From Cadophora sp. MPI-SDFR-AT-0126 (taxonomy: Eukaryota; Ascomycota; Leotiomycetes; Helotiales; Ploettnerulaceae): a stretch of DNA of 64,000 bases. Shown piece by piece: positions 1 to 11,902 of this stretch (positions are counted from its first letter, which is position 1; every line of letters starts with the position of its first letter). The DNA lies in NCBI GenBank assembly GCA_020747065.1, contig JAGMVK010000005.1, positions 2,542,001 through 2,606,000 on the forward strand. Reading direction: 5' to 3'. The notes under the pieces are model-generated. The model had not been told where the DNA came from, searched no databases, and saw only the letters and a list, made by a program, of their open reading frames with translations. The position numbers and the translations under genes were made by a program.

Positions 1-605
1 TCTCATCGGATCTGACATCCGCCTCAGCTCATGATCTTTGATGGGACGAGGAACAGATCGAGTAAATGTGATAGATAATTCAGTGCAAATCATTGATGAG
101 AAATCGATACCGTGGTAAAGTGAAAGAGGAGAAGGAGGAGACCTGCTGCCCCCCGCCCTGCTGTAAGTTCCACGCGGGGGATGGGCACTGACCGGTCGCG
201 GGACGCGGCGGACCTAGGCAGATTCAAATCTGTACTTATACCATATCTGCAGTGACTACGGCCAGGCCAGTGCAGTTAACCTTTTTACAAACATGACAGG
301 GCCTGTTCCGATTAGCCGTGTCAGGCAGCGCCCCTGTGTCGTGCATGCGCTTTGCTTGCCGCCCACATGAAAAATCCCCTGCACAACTCAAACCAACGCC
401 AAGGAGTGATGGGTGGATTCTCCCCCAAAAAGCCGCACCCGCACCACAGCGATCACTTGCCGGTCATTTTCAAAATGCTTTCTCTAGTAGCAGGAGTCAT
501 TTCTCTCCCCCCTGATCTATACTCGTAACAAAGACCACAAACGCTACTGGCTATTGTTATTGTTCCACTATCGGTTCTGCTGTCTCACTCTACGTACCCG
601 AGGTG
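1..605. other. Intergenic, left edge
   Basis: No coding frame or RNA gene is convincing here. The right part is the promoter side of the P450 gene that starts at 606. A GC-rich patch lies around 145-215. A 65-codon open frame at 318-515 has no recognisable content. Confidence 0.5.
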
Positions 606-2419
606 ATGATGGAGATCCCTTATTCCAGGTTGCTGCTGCTGCTCTGCCTGTTCCTTCCAATTGTCTATCATGTACATAACAGACGGAAAGAACGCCAGGT
701 ATGTCAGGCGCATCTAAACATAATCCCTACTTTCCGTTGACACAATCAACTCAGGCAGACAAGATTCTTGCTCTCCAACACGGATGTCTTCCTCCACCAC
801 GATTACAAAATCAGAGACCTTTTGGGGTCGATCGCCTGGAGCAGATCTTCAGGGCAAACACGGAATCCCGGCTCATGGAGTTGTTTCTTTTCCATTTCAG
901 ACAAACAGGCAACACTCTAGAACAAGTTTTCCTAGGATCACCAGCATTTGGAACTGTTGACCCTGCCAACATGGAAGCAATACTATCTAGCCATTTCAAA
1001 GGTCAGTTGCTACTCTATGTGGAAGAAATTCGACTATGCTTTCTCACATTTGAATATAGACTTCGCAATGGGTCCTCGTAGAGAGATAACGTACCCCATG
1101 TTTGGTGACGGCATTTTCAATCAAGACGGTGACGCCTGGAAGCAATCACGAGAGCTTCTGAGACCACAATTCCACGTTAAGGAATACTCAGACTTGAATA
1201 TGTTTAGAGATGCTACCGACAATCTGCTAAATGCAATACCACGAGAAGGTGGCGTGATCGATCTTCAACCTCTATTCTTTAGATTGACTCTGGACGTAAC
1301 GACTGAATTTTTGTTTGGCGAGTCAATCGAGAGTTTAAAAGTGCCCGAGTCAACAGGCGAAGACACCTTTGCAGAGGCTTTCAATATCGCGCAGGAATAT
1401 GTGGCGAAGCGTTTCCGTCTGCTTGACCTCTACTGGCTCATCGATGGGAAGAAATTCCGAGATGCGTGCAAGAAAGTCCATTACTTCGCGGACAAGATCA
1501 TCGATCGCAATCTCGCAGAAGATTCGATCGAGGGCCAAGGGAAATATGTCTTCTTGCGAGCAATGAGTGAGAAAACACCAGATCGGACGGTGCTTAGAAG
1601 TCAGATCATCAACATTTTGACTGCGGGACGAGACACAACTGCTTGTCTACTTTCATGGGCCTTGTAAAAGCTTCTCATTGCGTAGACGACTGGAGTTCAT
1701 TGACTGATTTTTTCTCCTAGCTTTCTCCTCGTCAGACATCCACACGTGTTAGAGAAATTAAGGGCAGAGATAGCGACGCAAGGCAACACTGAATGGACTC
1801 GAAGCGGCCTGCGAAACATGAAATACCTTCAGAATATTCTCAAGGAAAGTAAGTGACATAATTATCAACCTATAAAGAGATTTCTGCTGTTCCTGACACA
1901 CATCAGCGCTCCGTTTATATCCTTCGGTGCCAGTCAACACTCGTACAACCTTGCGAACAACTATCCTCCCAACCGGTGGCGGTCCTGACCGAAAATCTCC
2001 AGTCCTCGTCCCAAAAGGTACTGCAGTAGCCTACAGCGTGTACACCATGCATCGTCGACCTGACCTCTACGGTATGGACGCCGAGTTGTTTCGTCCGGAA
2101 CGGTGGGACGAAGACATGCCTCTAAACCACGACGAGACGAATGCAAAATGGGGGTACCTGCCCTTCAACGGCGGACCGAGAATCTGTCTTGGCAGTAAGT
2201 GTTTCTTTTTGAACGATTAAGAGCTGAGCACCTCGTGACTAACATGTAACAGTGGATTTTGCACTTGTCGAAGCAGCATATACGATTGTTCGGATCGTTC
2301 AGAGATTTCCTACAATCAAGCTCCCGAAAGGAGAAAAAGTTGAGCTAACAGGCGTAGAGAAGCAGAGGATAACCTTGGTGATGTCCATCACTGAAGGATG
2401 TAACATTGAGCTGGGGTAA
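606..2419 (+). CDS. Cytochrome P450, CYP52-like (508 aa, 6 exons)
   Basis: Haem-thiolate monooxygenase, probably anchored in the ER. Exons are 606-698, 755-1001, 1060-1663, 1721-1848, 1907-2194 and 2253-2419; all junctions are GT-AG and the phases agree. The N-terminus ([18 protein letters not shown]) is a hydrophobic anchor. Visible motifs are the C-helix region ending [12 protein letters not shown], the I-helix AGRDTT, the ExxR motif as ETLR (assembled across the 1849-1906 intron), the PERF-like RPERW, and the haem loop [10 protein letters not shown] with its cysteine ligand. Length and motif spacing are those of a complete enzyme. The sequence around the C-helix resembles CYP52 and related alkane or fatty-acid hydroxylases, so terminal hydroxylation of a fatty chain is a reasonable guess, but the substrate is not proven. 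A second ATG directly follows the first. No reductase or cluster partner lies next to it. Confidence 0.93.
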
Positions 2420-2698
2420 AGTTATACATATACATATAGCATCATGCTTAAAATCTCATTTGTATAGCAATCCAGGTTCATGATGAACAGGACATGGACT
2501 TCAAGGACGCATCAATTTTGACGAACCTGCTGTTCTATTTGAAATGCTACATGATGTTCCATTGATGTGATCAAGCGAACTCGGTTCAAAACAGTGCTGA
2601 AATTTTTTCCCACCCGGCCCATTCACTTCCACGCTCCCAGTCCAAGTCGTTCTTCCATCATCCCTCATCATCCCTCTATCATCTATTCAGACTCACAC

Positions 2699-3286
2699 TC
2701 ATCCCGCAATAGTAACAGTCGGCAATCCAACGGTCTGCGAGATCGTAGTCGTGACTCCAAACGGAGCTGCGAGAGTACAGAGACGGATCTGGCACAAATT
2801 CTTATCAGTATATATGAACTCAAAAGAATCGTTCATCATACATCGAAAGAGTTCTAGTGATACAATAGTGTCCTGGGTGGAGAGAAGAGTTCAAGCAAGC
2901 AAGAAAGAAAGAAAGAAAGAGAGAAAGAAAGAAAGAAACTTACAACTCCTCCACTAACCAAGCAGCAATATCCTGTCGTTGGAGCGGCACAGGTGAAGTC
3001 TGCGGTTGTGCCTGTTATGGGGCCACCTGTGAGGAGTAAGTTGTTAGTATACCGGATCATAGTCTTACAGCGTGCCCAGAAAGCAAAGATGTATAGGAGC
3101 CTTGGAAGGTAAAGGATCAAGGATATAGGAGGAAGACGTACATCCAGCACCAGCCGAAACGCAACACTGAGCTGTAAGTTGCCTCGAGCACGAACAGTGC
3201 CCTTCTTGTCCGACAACAAGCGTTGAAAACACAAGGGCAAGAGTCGCCATAGTGGTTGAGCTATGCATTTTGGCGTTGAGGATCAC
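2699..3286 (-). CDS. Small secreted cysteine-rich protein, hydrophobin-like pattern (about 105 aa)
   Basis: Proposed exons on the minus strand are 3286-3142, 3026-2944 and 2788-2699. A second in-frame Met at 3268 would give 99 aa and a tidier signal peptide (hydrophobic core MATLALVFSTLVVG). The mature part is short and Cys-rich. Its cysteines run C-C-CC-C-C-CC-C, with short spacers of 6, 6, 11, 7 and 8 residues between the last seven groups. That order resembles the hydrophobin signature C-CC-C-C-CC-C, but the spacers are shorter than in classical hydrophobins and I do not recognise the family. The first two exons are supported by the signal peptide and Cys pattern. The third exon and its acceptor near 2789 are the least certain part. 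The second intron holds a long GAAA/CTTT microsatellite right after the donor. It could instead be another small secreted protein or effector-like gene. Confidence 0.45.
2901..2938. repeat. GAAA microsatellite
   Basis: About nine tandem GAAA units with one imperfect unit (GAGA) lie here. On the minus strand this is a CTTT tract starting a few bases inside the proposed second intron of the small secreted protein gene. Confidence 0.9.
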
Positions 3287-4530
3287 TTCGATGAGTCGTC
3301 GGGTAGGTTACAAGAAGTAGATTTCGAGATAAAAGTGAGTGATGGAAGACTTTTGTGGGGGTAAATGAGATGAAATGAAGCTTGAAGGGGGTCCTATCCT
3401 CGATCTTGGGGAGGAGAAAAAGGACATACTTATACTCCTTCTCTAGTACTGCTTTTTTTCAATCCTACCTCCAAAGTGACATAACACCACAAATCTCCAG
3501 GACCGTCCCATTGCAACCATATGACAAGGATTCCACCTCTCCCTAAGAAAGCAAAACGGGCAGGTACAGAAACGTCTCAAATCTGGTACTTACGAGCGCG
3601 AATCCCGTACTGGCCATACTTACATACATACCTTCCCCATCAGACTTTCCTCTAAAGAGACTTTTCATGGCACAGCAACTTTCTCTTTCCCTCTTTCCTA
3701 TAAAGGTAAAGAAAGACGCTCAATACACGAGGTCATGGTATTCAGTGGACAAACTCGCGACTTACGAACCGCACGCATTCTCTGACGTTCGGTTCAGATA
3801 TCCCAGTAGAAGAGGTGACTCAGATGAATTGGAAGAATTGATCGCTGAAGATCATGATTGTGTAACAGCTTCTTCACGGAAGGGTAGGGTACTGTACAAT
3901 GGTATGCTACGCTGACCTCACCAGACCAGACCTTCCTTTCCTCACTCAACAAACCAAGCGGCGAAGTCTCGGCTCTCGGCTCACACCCTTTTCGGTCTTG
4001 CTACCTCTGGATGTAAGATCTTATGTTAACGTGCAGTAAGTAGTACGCTACTGAGATGCGAGATTCTTTATTTTTTGGTAAGGAAAAGTTGGTTGGTATT
4101 CTTGTTGTGGACGTCTGTTTCGAAAAGAAAGGAAGGAAAAGGTAAAGGGAAAAAGGAAAAGGCAATTGCTATAGATCTTTGATTGGGTGATTGATTGATT
4201 GATTGATTAATATGGCCGGATTCTTTAAGCACACACTCTTTATGGTCATCTTAGATAGTATACTGGTAGTACTGGACTTTGAAGATGTCAACGTGTACAG
4301 ATGGGAAGATAAGGCGTGAAATCGTTCCACATATATACCACCATTTCGAGGCCGAATATCCGAATTTCCGTCCAGGGACCAAGGAATTTCCTTTCCCAAT
4401 CCAATCTAGTCCGAATCCAATCCAATCCAGGCCATTCCGATCCAAACCACCCAAACCCTCCACAAAACCCAAAACGCCAACGCTAAATACCAGAATTTTA
4501 TCCTCACACATCACCCATTAAATCCTCACG
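3287..4530. other. Intergenic, promoter of the small secreted gene
   Basis: It lies upstream of the small secreted gene and downstream of the aspartyl-protease-like gene, both on the minus strand. It holds short purine-rich runs and a GATT/TGAT tandem repeat at about 4183-4208. An 82-codon frame at 3667-3915 is open but has no family features, so I do not call it a gene. Confidence 0.5.
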
Positions 4531-7410
4531 TCACAAACTCCTCTCCTCCTCGTTCCCCGAAATCCGCTCCTCCTCCCAACTAAACCTATTCTCCGCCGGC
4601 TGCGGCACATGCACCAGATCTTCACCGTCCAACCTCCTCCTACTCCCCCACGGATCCAGCATCGACATATTCCGACTCAGCATCGAACTCCCATTCTCAT
4701 CTCTAAGCTGTGTCCTCGCTTCAGTGCTATTACTGTTAAGTGAGGATACAGGATCCGTATTCGCTCCCGCCGAACCACCAGTACCGGAACCGGAGCCCGC
4801 TGCTGAGTTCGAGCCGGAGTTGGAGCTCAAAGCGACGGGAGAAACAATATTTGTGCCGCCACTGCTACCACCGTACAAATCTTCGGATTCATGTTCGGTG
4901 AATTGACTTCCCAGTGAACTGTCCGTCCCAACACCAACATCAGGTTCCGTAGCCAGTGTCTCTTCCGCTCTCACCGTCCGCCCATCAGGTCCTATAACCT
5001 TCGGTACTACCCGCGGAAGCTGGACATTATCGGGTAAGCGACCAGCGTAGACGACGTTTGCTGGATTAAGGTTGAAGCGCCGGTACGTGGGCGGGGGACC
5101 GGCGGGTGTGGTGGGCGCGGACACGAAGCCGGGACTTACAGGGGAAGTTTGTCCGCTGATGGTTAGGGAGCCGTGGGAGTGAGATTCATTCATGGGGCTT
5201 ACGAGGGGGCTATCGATGGCAGGAGAGTCGGGGGTGCGGTAGTGGGCCACTTGGGAGATGTCTGCATCGCTTTTTTCGACAGGGTATGTTTCTCTTGGCG
5301 AGGAGGAGAGAGCGAATGCAGCTGCTTGCTGGCGCTCTAGTTTCCTTCTTGCGCGCTCGTAGGCGGAGATGTTGGCAGAATCTTGGGTTGAGGAGCCGTG
5401 CTCGGTTGTCCCGTCTAATGAACTGGTTCCTGTGAATTCGGAATCGAGTTCAGCTGGTCCTAAGGGTGCGGGAAGTTCGAAGCGTTCGTGGGTTGCGTCT
5501 GCACCAACTTCGGTAGGGTAAGAAGAAGAGCCACTGGCTTCGTGGATTCCGGTGGGAGGAGCTCGGTTGCGATGTAGCAGGCGAGAGAGAAGTGTACGTT
5601 GAGGTCGGTCGGCGGAGAGTGGTTTCTCGGAGTCGGTGTCTTTGCCTTTGCTCTGGCGTTTACGGCGGCACAGGAAGAAGATTAAGAGAGCGACGATAGC
5701 GACGAGAAGCACGGCACCAATGACTATACCTGCAATGGCCCCTGCTGAGAGTTTCGATCCCGACCTTTCTGGGAGGCCGGAGAATGTGCTGTCTGGAGGT
5801 GGGGTAATAGACACAATGCTTGTGTTTCCTACAGAGTCCGTTGGGTGGATTGCTTGGTGGACTGAGAAGGTGTTACGTTCGTAATCTGTGATTACATATG
5901 CTTCTTGAAGAAATGCTCGGCCAATGGTATATTGTGCTGCATTTGCTGCTTGACGAAGGGGAAAGTAATACTTCGTCGAGTTTGCGTCTCCGAAATTGGT
6001 AAATGGAATCGCTGGATATGTAAGTTGCAAGTCGAACGCTGCATAAGGTAATGTGATATCAATCGAAGCTGGTGTTGATGAGATGTCCGAAAGACTGAAT
6101 GTAAATGAGAGTGAAGAAGAACCGAGTGTATCGTGCTGAGTCGAATTGCCCTCGAACGTATACAGATTGAGGGTAGTGTTGTAAGTCAAGCCCAGACTCT
6201 GAGCAAATCTCTCACAGACAGCTTGAGGTAGCCACAAATATGGCGTAGAGCTGTCGATAATCGCAGATACTCGGTCCGTGGGGCTGAGGAGCTCTACCGG
6301 CGTGGTCCAGTTGTTTGAAGCTGCTGACGAGGCGACGGAAATTGAATTGACGAAAGTCAAGAGCTGTTTTCCTGCATTGAGATTGAAAGATATATCATGA
6401 GGGATAAAGCGATTTGAGTCATATCCACCAAGCGTCAAAGAGTTCACCACTCCTTTTTGTTCTGTTTCTGTCAGTACTCAGATCCTTAGTCCAATCGTGA
6501 GGAAACTCACGATACTTGGCTCCAGCTGTGTACCCCCAACTATGACTAGGAACAACTCCGACTTCTTCAACCAGAGCACTGAGCGCACTCAATGGCGAAG
6601 TGTTGTTGAAACCTCCTGGAACCACGCCGAGACCGAACAATCCAAGCAGGTACGAAGTTCCACTGATCGGACCACTTCCATTAAATGCACCTATGATCGC
6701 GGACGGGATCATGACTCCAGTTCCTCCAAAAGTCAGGTTGTCTAGGCCATATTGAGCGTAACCCGTGTTCCCCAGTTGCTTGTCTGCTCCCAGCTCGAAG
6801 AATCCTTGATTTTGCCATGTTGAGGACTTGGAGGGGTCGAAGATGCCTCCCCTCGTGAAAGAGCATGTACTGTCTGGTAGATGTTAGTACTGTTAATCAT
6901 AATTTGGAATGGCCAAATTGACATTCCCGCCATGCGAAAGTCAGAAATCTAGTATAAGATTCCCACGGGAAAGTTACTTCTGTATCTTGCATTCCAACAG
7001 TATTTCGCATATCAAAGAGAATCGACTCACCACCAGCACCACACCCTCCAGGCCCAACAACCCAAGTCTCCGAGCTCACAGTGCTAACCATAACATCCAC
7101 CCATTGCAACGGATCCCCCAACCGTATCGAAATTGCAGACCAAGTCCCATCATCGCCATACCTATATTCCAGATCTCGTCAGCACAGCCATCCAAGCATT
7201 CACACATTCGAGCATTCTCTACTTGGGGATTAAAAAATTCCCAAAACAACAAACTCACCAATTCTCAGAAGGCGGAACACTCAACGCCTTAACCTTTGTC
7301 CCCTCTGTAGAAGCAGCATCAGCGCCCTCAACGTTACGCAGACATATCGACGACAGCGTGAATGCTACGGTAAGAGAAGGGAGACTCTTAAGCTTCCACC
7401 AGGAATCCAT
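4531..7410 (-). CDS. Aspartyl-protease-like membrane protein, probably inactive (about 860 aa, 4 exons)
   Basis: Minus-strand exons are 7410-7259, 7161-7031, 6873-6511 and about 6467-4531. The last acceptor could also be at 6462, which changes the product by two residues. An N-terminal signal segment is followed by the fungal A1-like signature WYGDDGTWSAISIRLGDP. The fold continues through LGGYDSNRF and a second-lobe segment AIIDSSTPYLWLP. Neither lobe has a clean DTG/DSG: the first active-site position reads VSTVSSETW, without Asp, and the second reads DSS. After the protease-like ectodomain come one membrane span (about residues 455-480) with the stop-transfer CRRKRQ, then a long Ser/Pro-rich, probably disordered cytoplasmic tail. 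This layout suggests a surface receptor or sensor rather than a working protease. Its promoter faces the wall-protein gene across a 4.5 kb gap. Confidence 0.85.
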
Positions 7411-7593
7411 GGTAGGTTGATTATGGGGTGGTATGGACGCGCATTTCAATCTGGTTCACCGTAAGTGACAGTAACGAGTGTGTACCGCGACGTGTCGTGT
7501 TCCGTTGTGTGATCACATCGAATGGAGGAGGATGAAGTCGCAATCCAAGTCGAGTAGAAGTCGTCGGCTAGATTCCGGGGTCGGGTTCAGGAC

Positions 7594-7620
7594 GGATAGG
7601 ATAGGATAGGATAGGATAGG
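7594..7620. repeat. GGATA tandem repeat
   Basis: Five consecutive GGATA units lie about 190 bases upstream of the start codon of the aspartyl-protease-like gene. Confidence 0.85.
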
Positions 7621-10600
7621 GGAGAGATGGTGCGCTACCCACCACTACTTCACTCCACTCCGCTAATCTTACAGTGGGCTGCAGCCTGTGGCCTGAGAGG
7701 GGACTACGGCGTGCTGGTGAGGTGTACCCTTGTCCTAGCCTAGAGCATGGAGGTGTGCGGATTACGGAGGTACTTCCCTGGGATGGGATTGGATTGGCTT
7801 CAGAGCGTCGGCTGAGCTTGGGTGATCGGCATCAGCGAAAGGCTGATTTTTGTCTTGGATCTTGGATCTTGGCTGCGATACAATGCGGCGAGGCTTCAGC
7901 CCTGTGCGACACTACTGCCCCTCTTTACGCCACAAGGCTTTGGTGGTGGTGGAGTAGTGGATGTGGAAACACTGAAACTGTGCCTGAGATGAAGGGTTGA
8001 CTCAATCAGTTGGTAGTGATAGGATGAGATGAGGTAGATGTTAAAGAATGAGTTGAGATCAGTTGGAATCGGCCGTTCGTGCACGGTTCTACTTAGACCA
8101 GGACCAGACCCGCAATTGAAGCCTTGGTCAAGATCCGGGGAGGAAGTGGACTGAATCAGATTGCGATCTTGCCTCCGTCGGCTTCAGAGGGAATGAAACT
8201 GAACCAGATGAGGGGATGAGGGATGCAACACAGCGAGAATCAATGAGCCCACGCGAACGTTGCATGGCGGGCATATTGTTTGCAGGACAGCATGCAAGTT
8301 TTCGGGTCGTTGTTCCCCGTATGGAAGGCCTGCTGATTGGAAGAATAACGAGATGGAGGGAGGGAGAGGTGCTTCATGGATATTCGGAATTGGCAGCCAC
8401 ACAGGCAAGACGTTTATCTCTAGGTTGTCTACATACCAATCTAGGTAGGTAGGTCCTTGCTTTCTTGAAACCTCCTCCTCCACCAACTCTTTCCAACCCC
8501 ACGTTTCTACATATACATACAATACTTCTTGCAAATGACTGTACTGTAATCCATCTTCTTTCACATGAAAGGAACCTCATCAAATCTCAAACGTCCTCGA
8601 TCAGCTCAAGGATGGTCTACTTACTGAACCATTGGAGGGATCCTGAAGACACGAAAGTCTAGTACGAAGCGGCAGATCCGGTACACTTGGCATTACATAC
8701 ATTAGCTCGAGTAGCCAAGTAGCATCAAGAAAAAGAAAAGCTAGGGAAGGGAAGGGGTCCGGCAGATGCTCGGTTGCGCGTGCTGTGCTTACTTCGCTGG
8801 TGGGTTGCTTGTGTGTTGGTGAGTCGTTTGTTTGGCAGGTTTACGAGGGGAGAGAATTTTGAGAGAGTACGTACCTAAGTATACCAGTGGAGAAATTTAG
8901 TTTAGTCGGATGGAAGTACGTGATTTCATAGTAAATTTATTAGTAGTAATGTTCATCAGGATCCCCTGTTCAGGAAACGTTTAGATTCTGATTAAAGTTG
9001 GCTTGGTTTGGTCGACGATCTTCGAATTTCCAGGGTTGGGAGATCACGGCCAGGGGGATCGCCAGCTGGTAGGGACAGTGGATACGGTCTGGGCTTTGGA
9101 ATTTGGGATCTGATATTGAACTTGAAGGCATGAAGCAGATTTTTGGGGTAAATCATGAACAAGGAAATGTGTCTCGGAGACAGAGTCTTATATTAGGACT
9201 ATCTCATCTCATCTTATCTTCTTGTCTCGTTTCATCTTTCACTTCGTCCATTACGTGATTAATCGACTGAACTCCCAACACTCAGGAACCACTGCACTCT
9301 ATCAAGTACCAAGTATCAAAAACCTGGCGACCTGCCTCCAGAACAATATTTTGCAGCAGCCTACTGTACATGTCGGAGGCCAAGTACCGCACTGCGGGGA
9401 AATTGACAATAGACTCAGACTACACAGCACAGCACGGAACAAAGCAAGAAAAAAAACGTGGACTGCCTGTCGGTCTGGAGAATTGCCATATTAATTGCTT
9501 GTAAACCCCACGCAATGTATCGGCGCAGTCGCATTGAAGGTAGCGAGGCAATCAAATCCAATCAAATCTCAAGCTGGGTAAAGATGCCGGCTGTTCAGAT
9601 ATGGGAGAGGTTGGACAGCCACAATATAACAAAAGGACCCAGGAAGAAATGATGCGGGTCCATTCAGCTGGTAGGAATGGTGTCTGCCATTTTGCTGGTT
9701 TGGAGGAGATGTATGTGTGGTTTGTGGGAGACAAAAGAAAGGAGGGAGGGGGAGAGAGAGGCCGGTAAGCTGTTTGGTTGCCTCTGTATTTCCGTTGTAT
9801 TTATTCTTCACTTGAGAGAGGAGTATTTTGTTTGTTGATTTAAATACTCAGCAGTCTGCACCGTTATCGTGAATTGGATCTGGTGACCACACGCGGAGTG
9901 GCGGCGGTCTCGTGGGTGGTAACACTTTTAATACAGCTCTGGATATTGCACTGCATGGAGGGGTTGCTCTAGAGTCTAGGTTGTAAATTGTGTTGTAGAT
10001 GGGATGTACCCTTCGTGCGTGACTTGTTGAGCATGATAATTTGGAAGTCGCACAGAATGGCCGGCGGAAGGTCTGGTCTGGTCGAGAACAGTTGAAGGAA
10101 TGGAAGGAAGGTAGATTTACATGTTCGGAGGTACAGTTCTCGAGGTCGCGTGGGTTGAATGGGATGAATGACAATTGTGAGGTTCCGAGCGAGAGAAAGG
10201 ATTGGTTGCTTCCGTGGGACACTACGTCGGCGAGGACGTACATGTCGTGATACTGAGTTTGAAGGGAAGTTCGCGTGGTGTTTCCTTTCGTTTCCCCTGA
10301 GCAGTGTAGCACTGTTGTGCTGTACCTGTGGCTTCAGGAGATGAGACGGCTAAAATCTGATATCAGATAGAAGATGCTTCGATTTGGGGGGAGATGACGA
10401 TTGGTGGTGAGACTTAATCTACCGCCCCCTTTCATCTCATCACCAAGCTTCGATCATTCATGCTTCATGCTCAGCTGTTGAATGTTAAGTTAAGGTTGAA
10501 CGAACGCATTAAGGTTGTTTGATTATGGCAGTTGTTTGACAACCAAGACTTCTGTACCGAGATGACAACGGACGAGTCCCTGCCCTGCCCTTGCTCCTTA

Positions 10601-11094
10601 CGGTTCCCACATGCTGGGATTATGGGGCAAGGCAAATCAGCCAGCGATCGCTGGCTCCGGATTGACCAATTGTAACGGTTTATGGCTTGATGTTTCTCCG
10701 ATGTGGTGGGCCGGAGCTGACATGATGGGACAAGGATTCGAAGGTTGAACAAGGACCGGGTGATATCAAAAGCCACGCCTCGGTGCCTCCTTGTGAGTGT
10801 TTGGCGAAGATGCCTGCGCTGCCAGCCGTTTGCGACGGACGGCCTCTGAGAGGTTGGATCTTGGTTTCGGTGTCAGCCACTGCCGTTGAAAATTCGCAAT
10901 CTTTTTCAGCCCGGGCAGTACCTCCGTACAATAAGGTTTCGTGTTTCCCCTCTTTTCTTGCTTTTTTGGAGGGAGGATGGCATGTGAGGTGGAGGTTGAC
11001 GTGGACGTATGTTTTGCTGTTTGTAGGCACTACGGACACAGCCATCAGATCGCAAGACTTCGCGGAGTGCATACCCTAACCTACCCAACCCGGC

Positions 11095-11122
11095 AGGATG
11101 GGATGGGATGGGATGGGATGGG
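11095..11122. repeat. GGGAT tandem repeat
   Basis: About five GGGAT units, followed by degenerate GGGATA/GGTTA copies to about 11140. It lies roughly 800 bases upstream of the wall-protein gene. Confidence 0.85.
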
Positions 11123-11902
11123 TTAGGATGGGATAGGAGGGATCATGTTCTCCACTACAGTGCTTCTTCATGACACAGGCACCAGTCGCACAGCACCACT
11201 CAGCACCACACTACAACTGTGATCTTAGGAGCATGCATGCTGTCTTTCGGGCCTTGACCTTGACCCTGCAAGAAAGAAAGCAGCTACTGTAAAGTGCCTG
11301 CCTGCCTGCTGAATGGCCTGGACTTGCGCTTCTGACTTGATATTACAGTAGGCCCCTGATCCCCGGCCACCGCCTCCTCCTTCAGCTAGAGGCCCTGCTA
11401 GCTTTGGTTCCCCTCTATTTGTTGTCTCCACCCTCCAGCCGGACCTTTAATATGTACATCATATACTCGCTGCCAGGTCAGGCAGGGTACGAGACTTCAT
11501 CCATCTTCCATCCCCTTTCAGCTTTTTTGCTCGATTCCTTTCTTTTAACCAGTTACCCAGTTACCCAGAGGTACCGTGCCATCTTCAACCTGCCTGGCCG
11601 CTATTCCATACCACTGTCGTTTTCGCATCTTCGCCCCGTCCGTCCTATCCTACTTGTGACTTCTGGATTTTACCTTCCTATCTACATACAAGCCAAATTT
11701 CTCACCTACCGACCACCTAAACACGCGCCTGTCCCCATGTTTTGCTGGCTATGAGATCTTTAGGTCTCTTCCACCAAATGCCACTTCCCAAATCAACCGC
11801 TCATTTGCATCCAACACGCTGTTCGACCGTCATTGTATGTGTCGCCCAAAGATCGTGACCCGTCCATTCTCCAGCTGGTGACAGCGTGCGAAAAGTCCAG
11901 CC

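Larger units (their letters stand above)
7411..11902. other. 4.5 kb gene-free divergent intergenic region
   Basis: This is the longest gap in the window. It separates two outward-facing genes for cell-surface proteins. Open frames of up to 154 codons occur (for example 9848-10312 and 8184-8564, both minus), but they have no family motif and no consistent splicing, and they overlap frames on the other strand. I see no transposase, terminal repeats or RNA gene. It contains GGATA (7594-7620) and GGGAT (11095-11122) tandem repeats. Long regulatory DNA, long 5' leaders or an unannotated noncoding transcript would all fit. Confidence 0.55.

Noticed and set aside
3667..3915. 82-codon plus frame with ATG
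   Set aside because: It has no homologue-like text and no intron partner, and lies in the promoter of another gene.
8184..8564. 126-codon minus-strand open frame
   Set aside because: No family text, and several other frames overlap it. Likely chance in a GC-moderate gap.
9848..10312. 154-codon minus-strand open frame in the long gap
   Set aside because: No domain, signal peptide or splice support. The composition looks random and overlaps another frame.
10471..11088. Overlapping 101-130 codon minus frames and a 98-codon plus frame
   Set aside because: Mutually overlapping, with no conserved motif. Not gene-like.
11095..11140. GGGAT repeat, considered as telomere-like DNA
   Set aside because: The unit is not TTAGGG, it is short, and genes follow on both sides.
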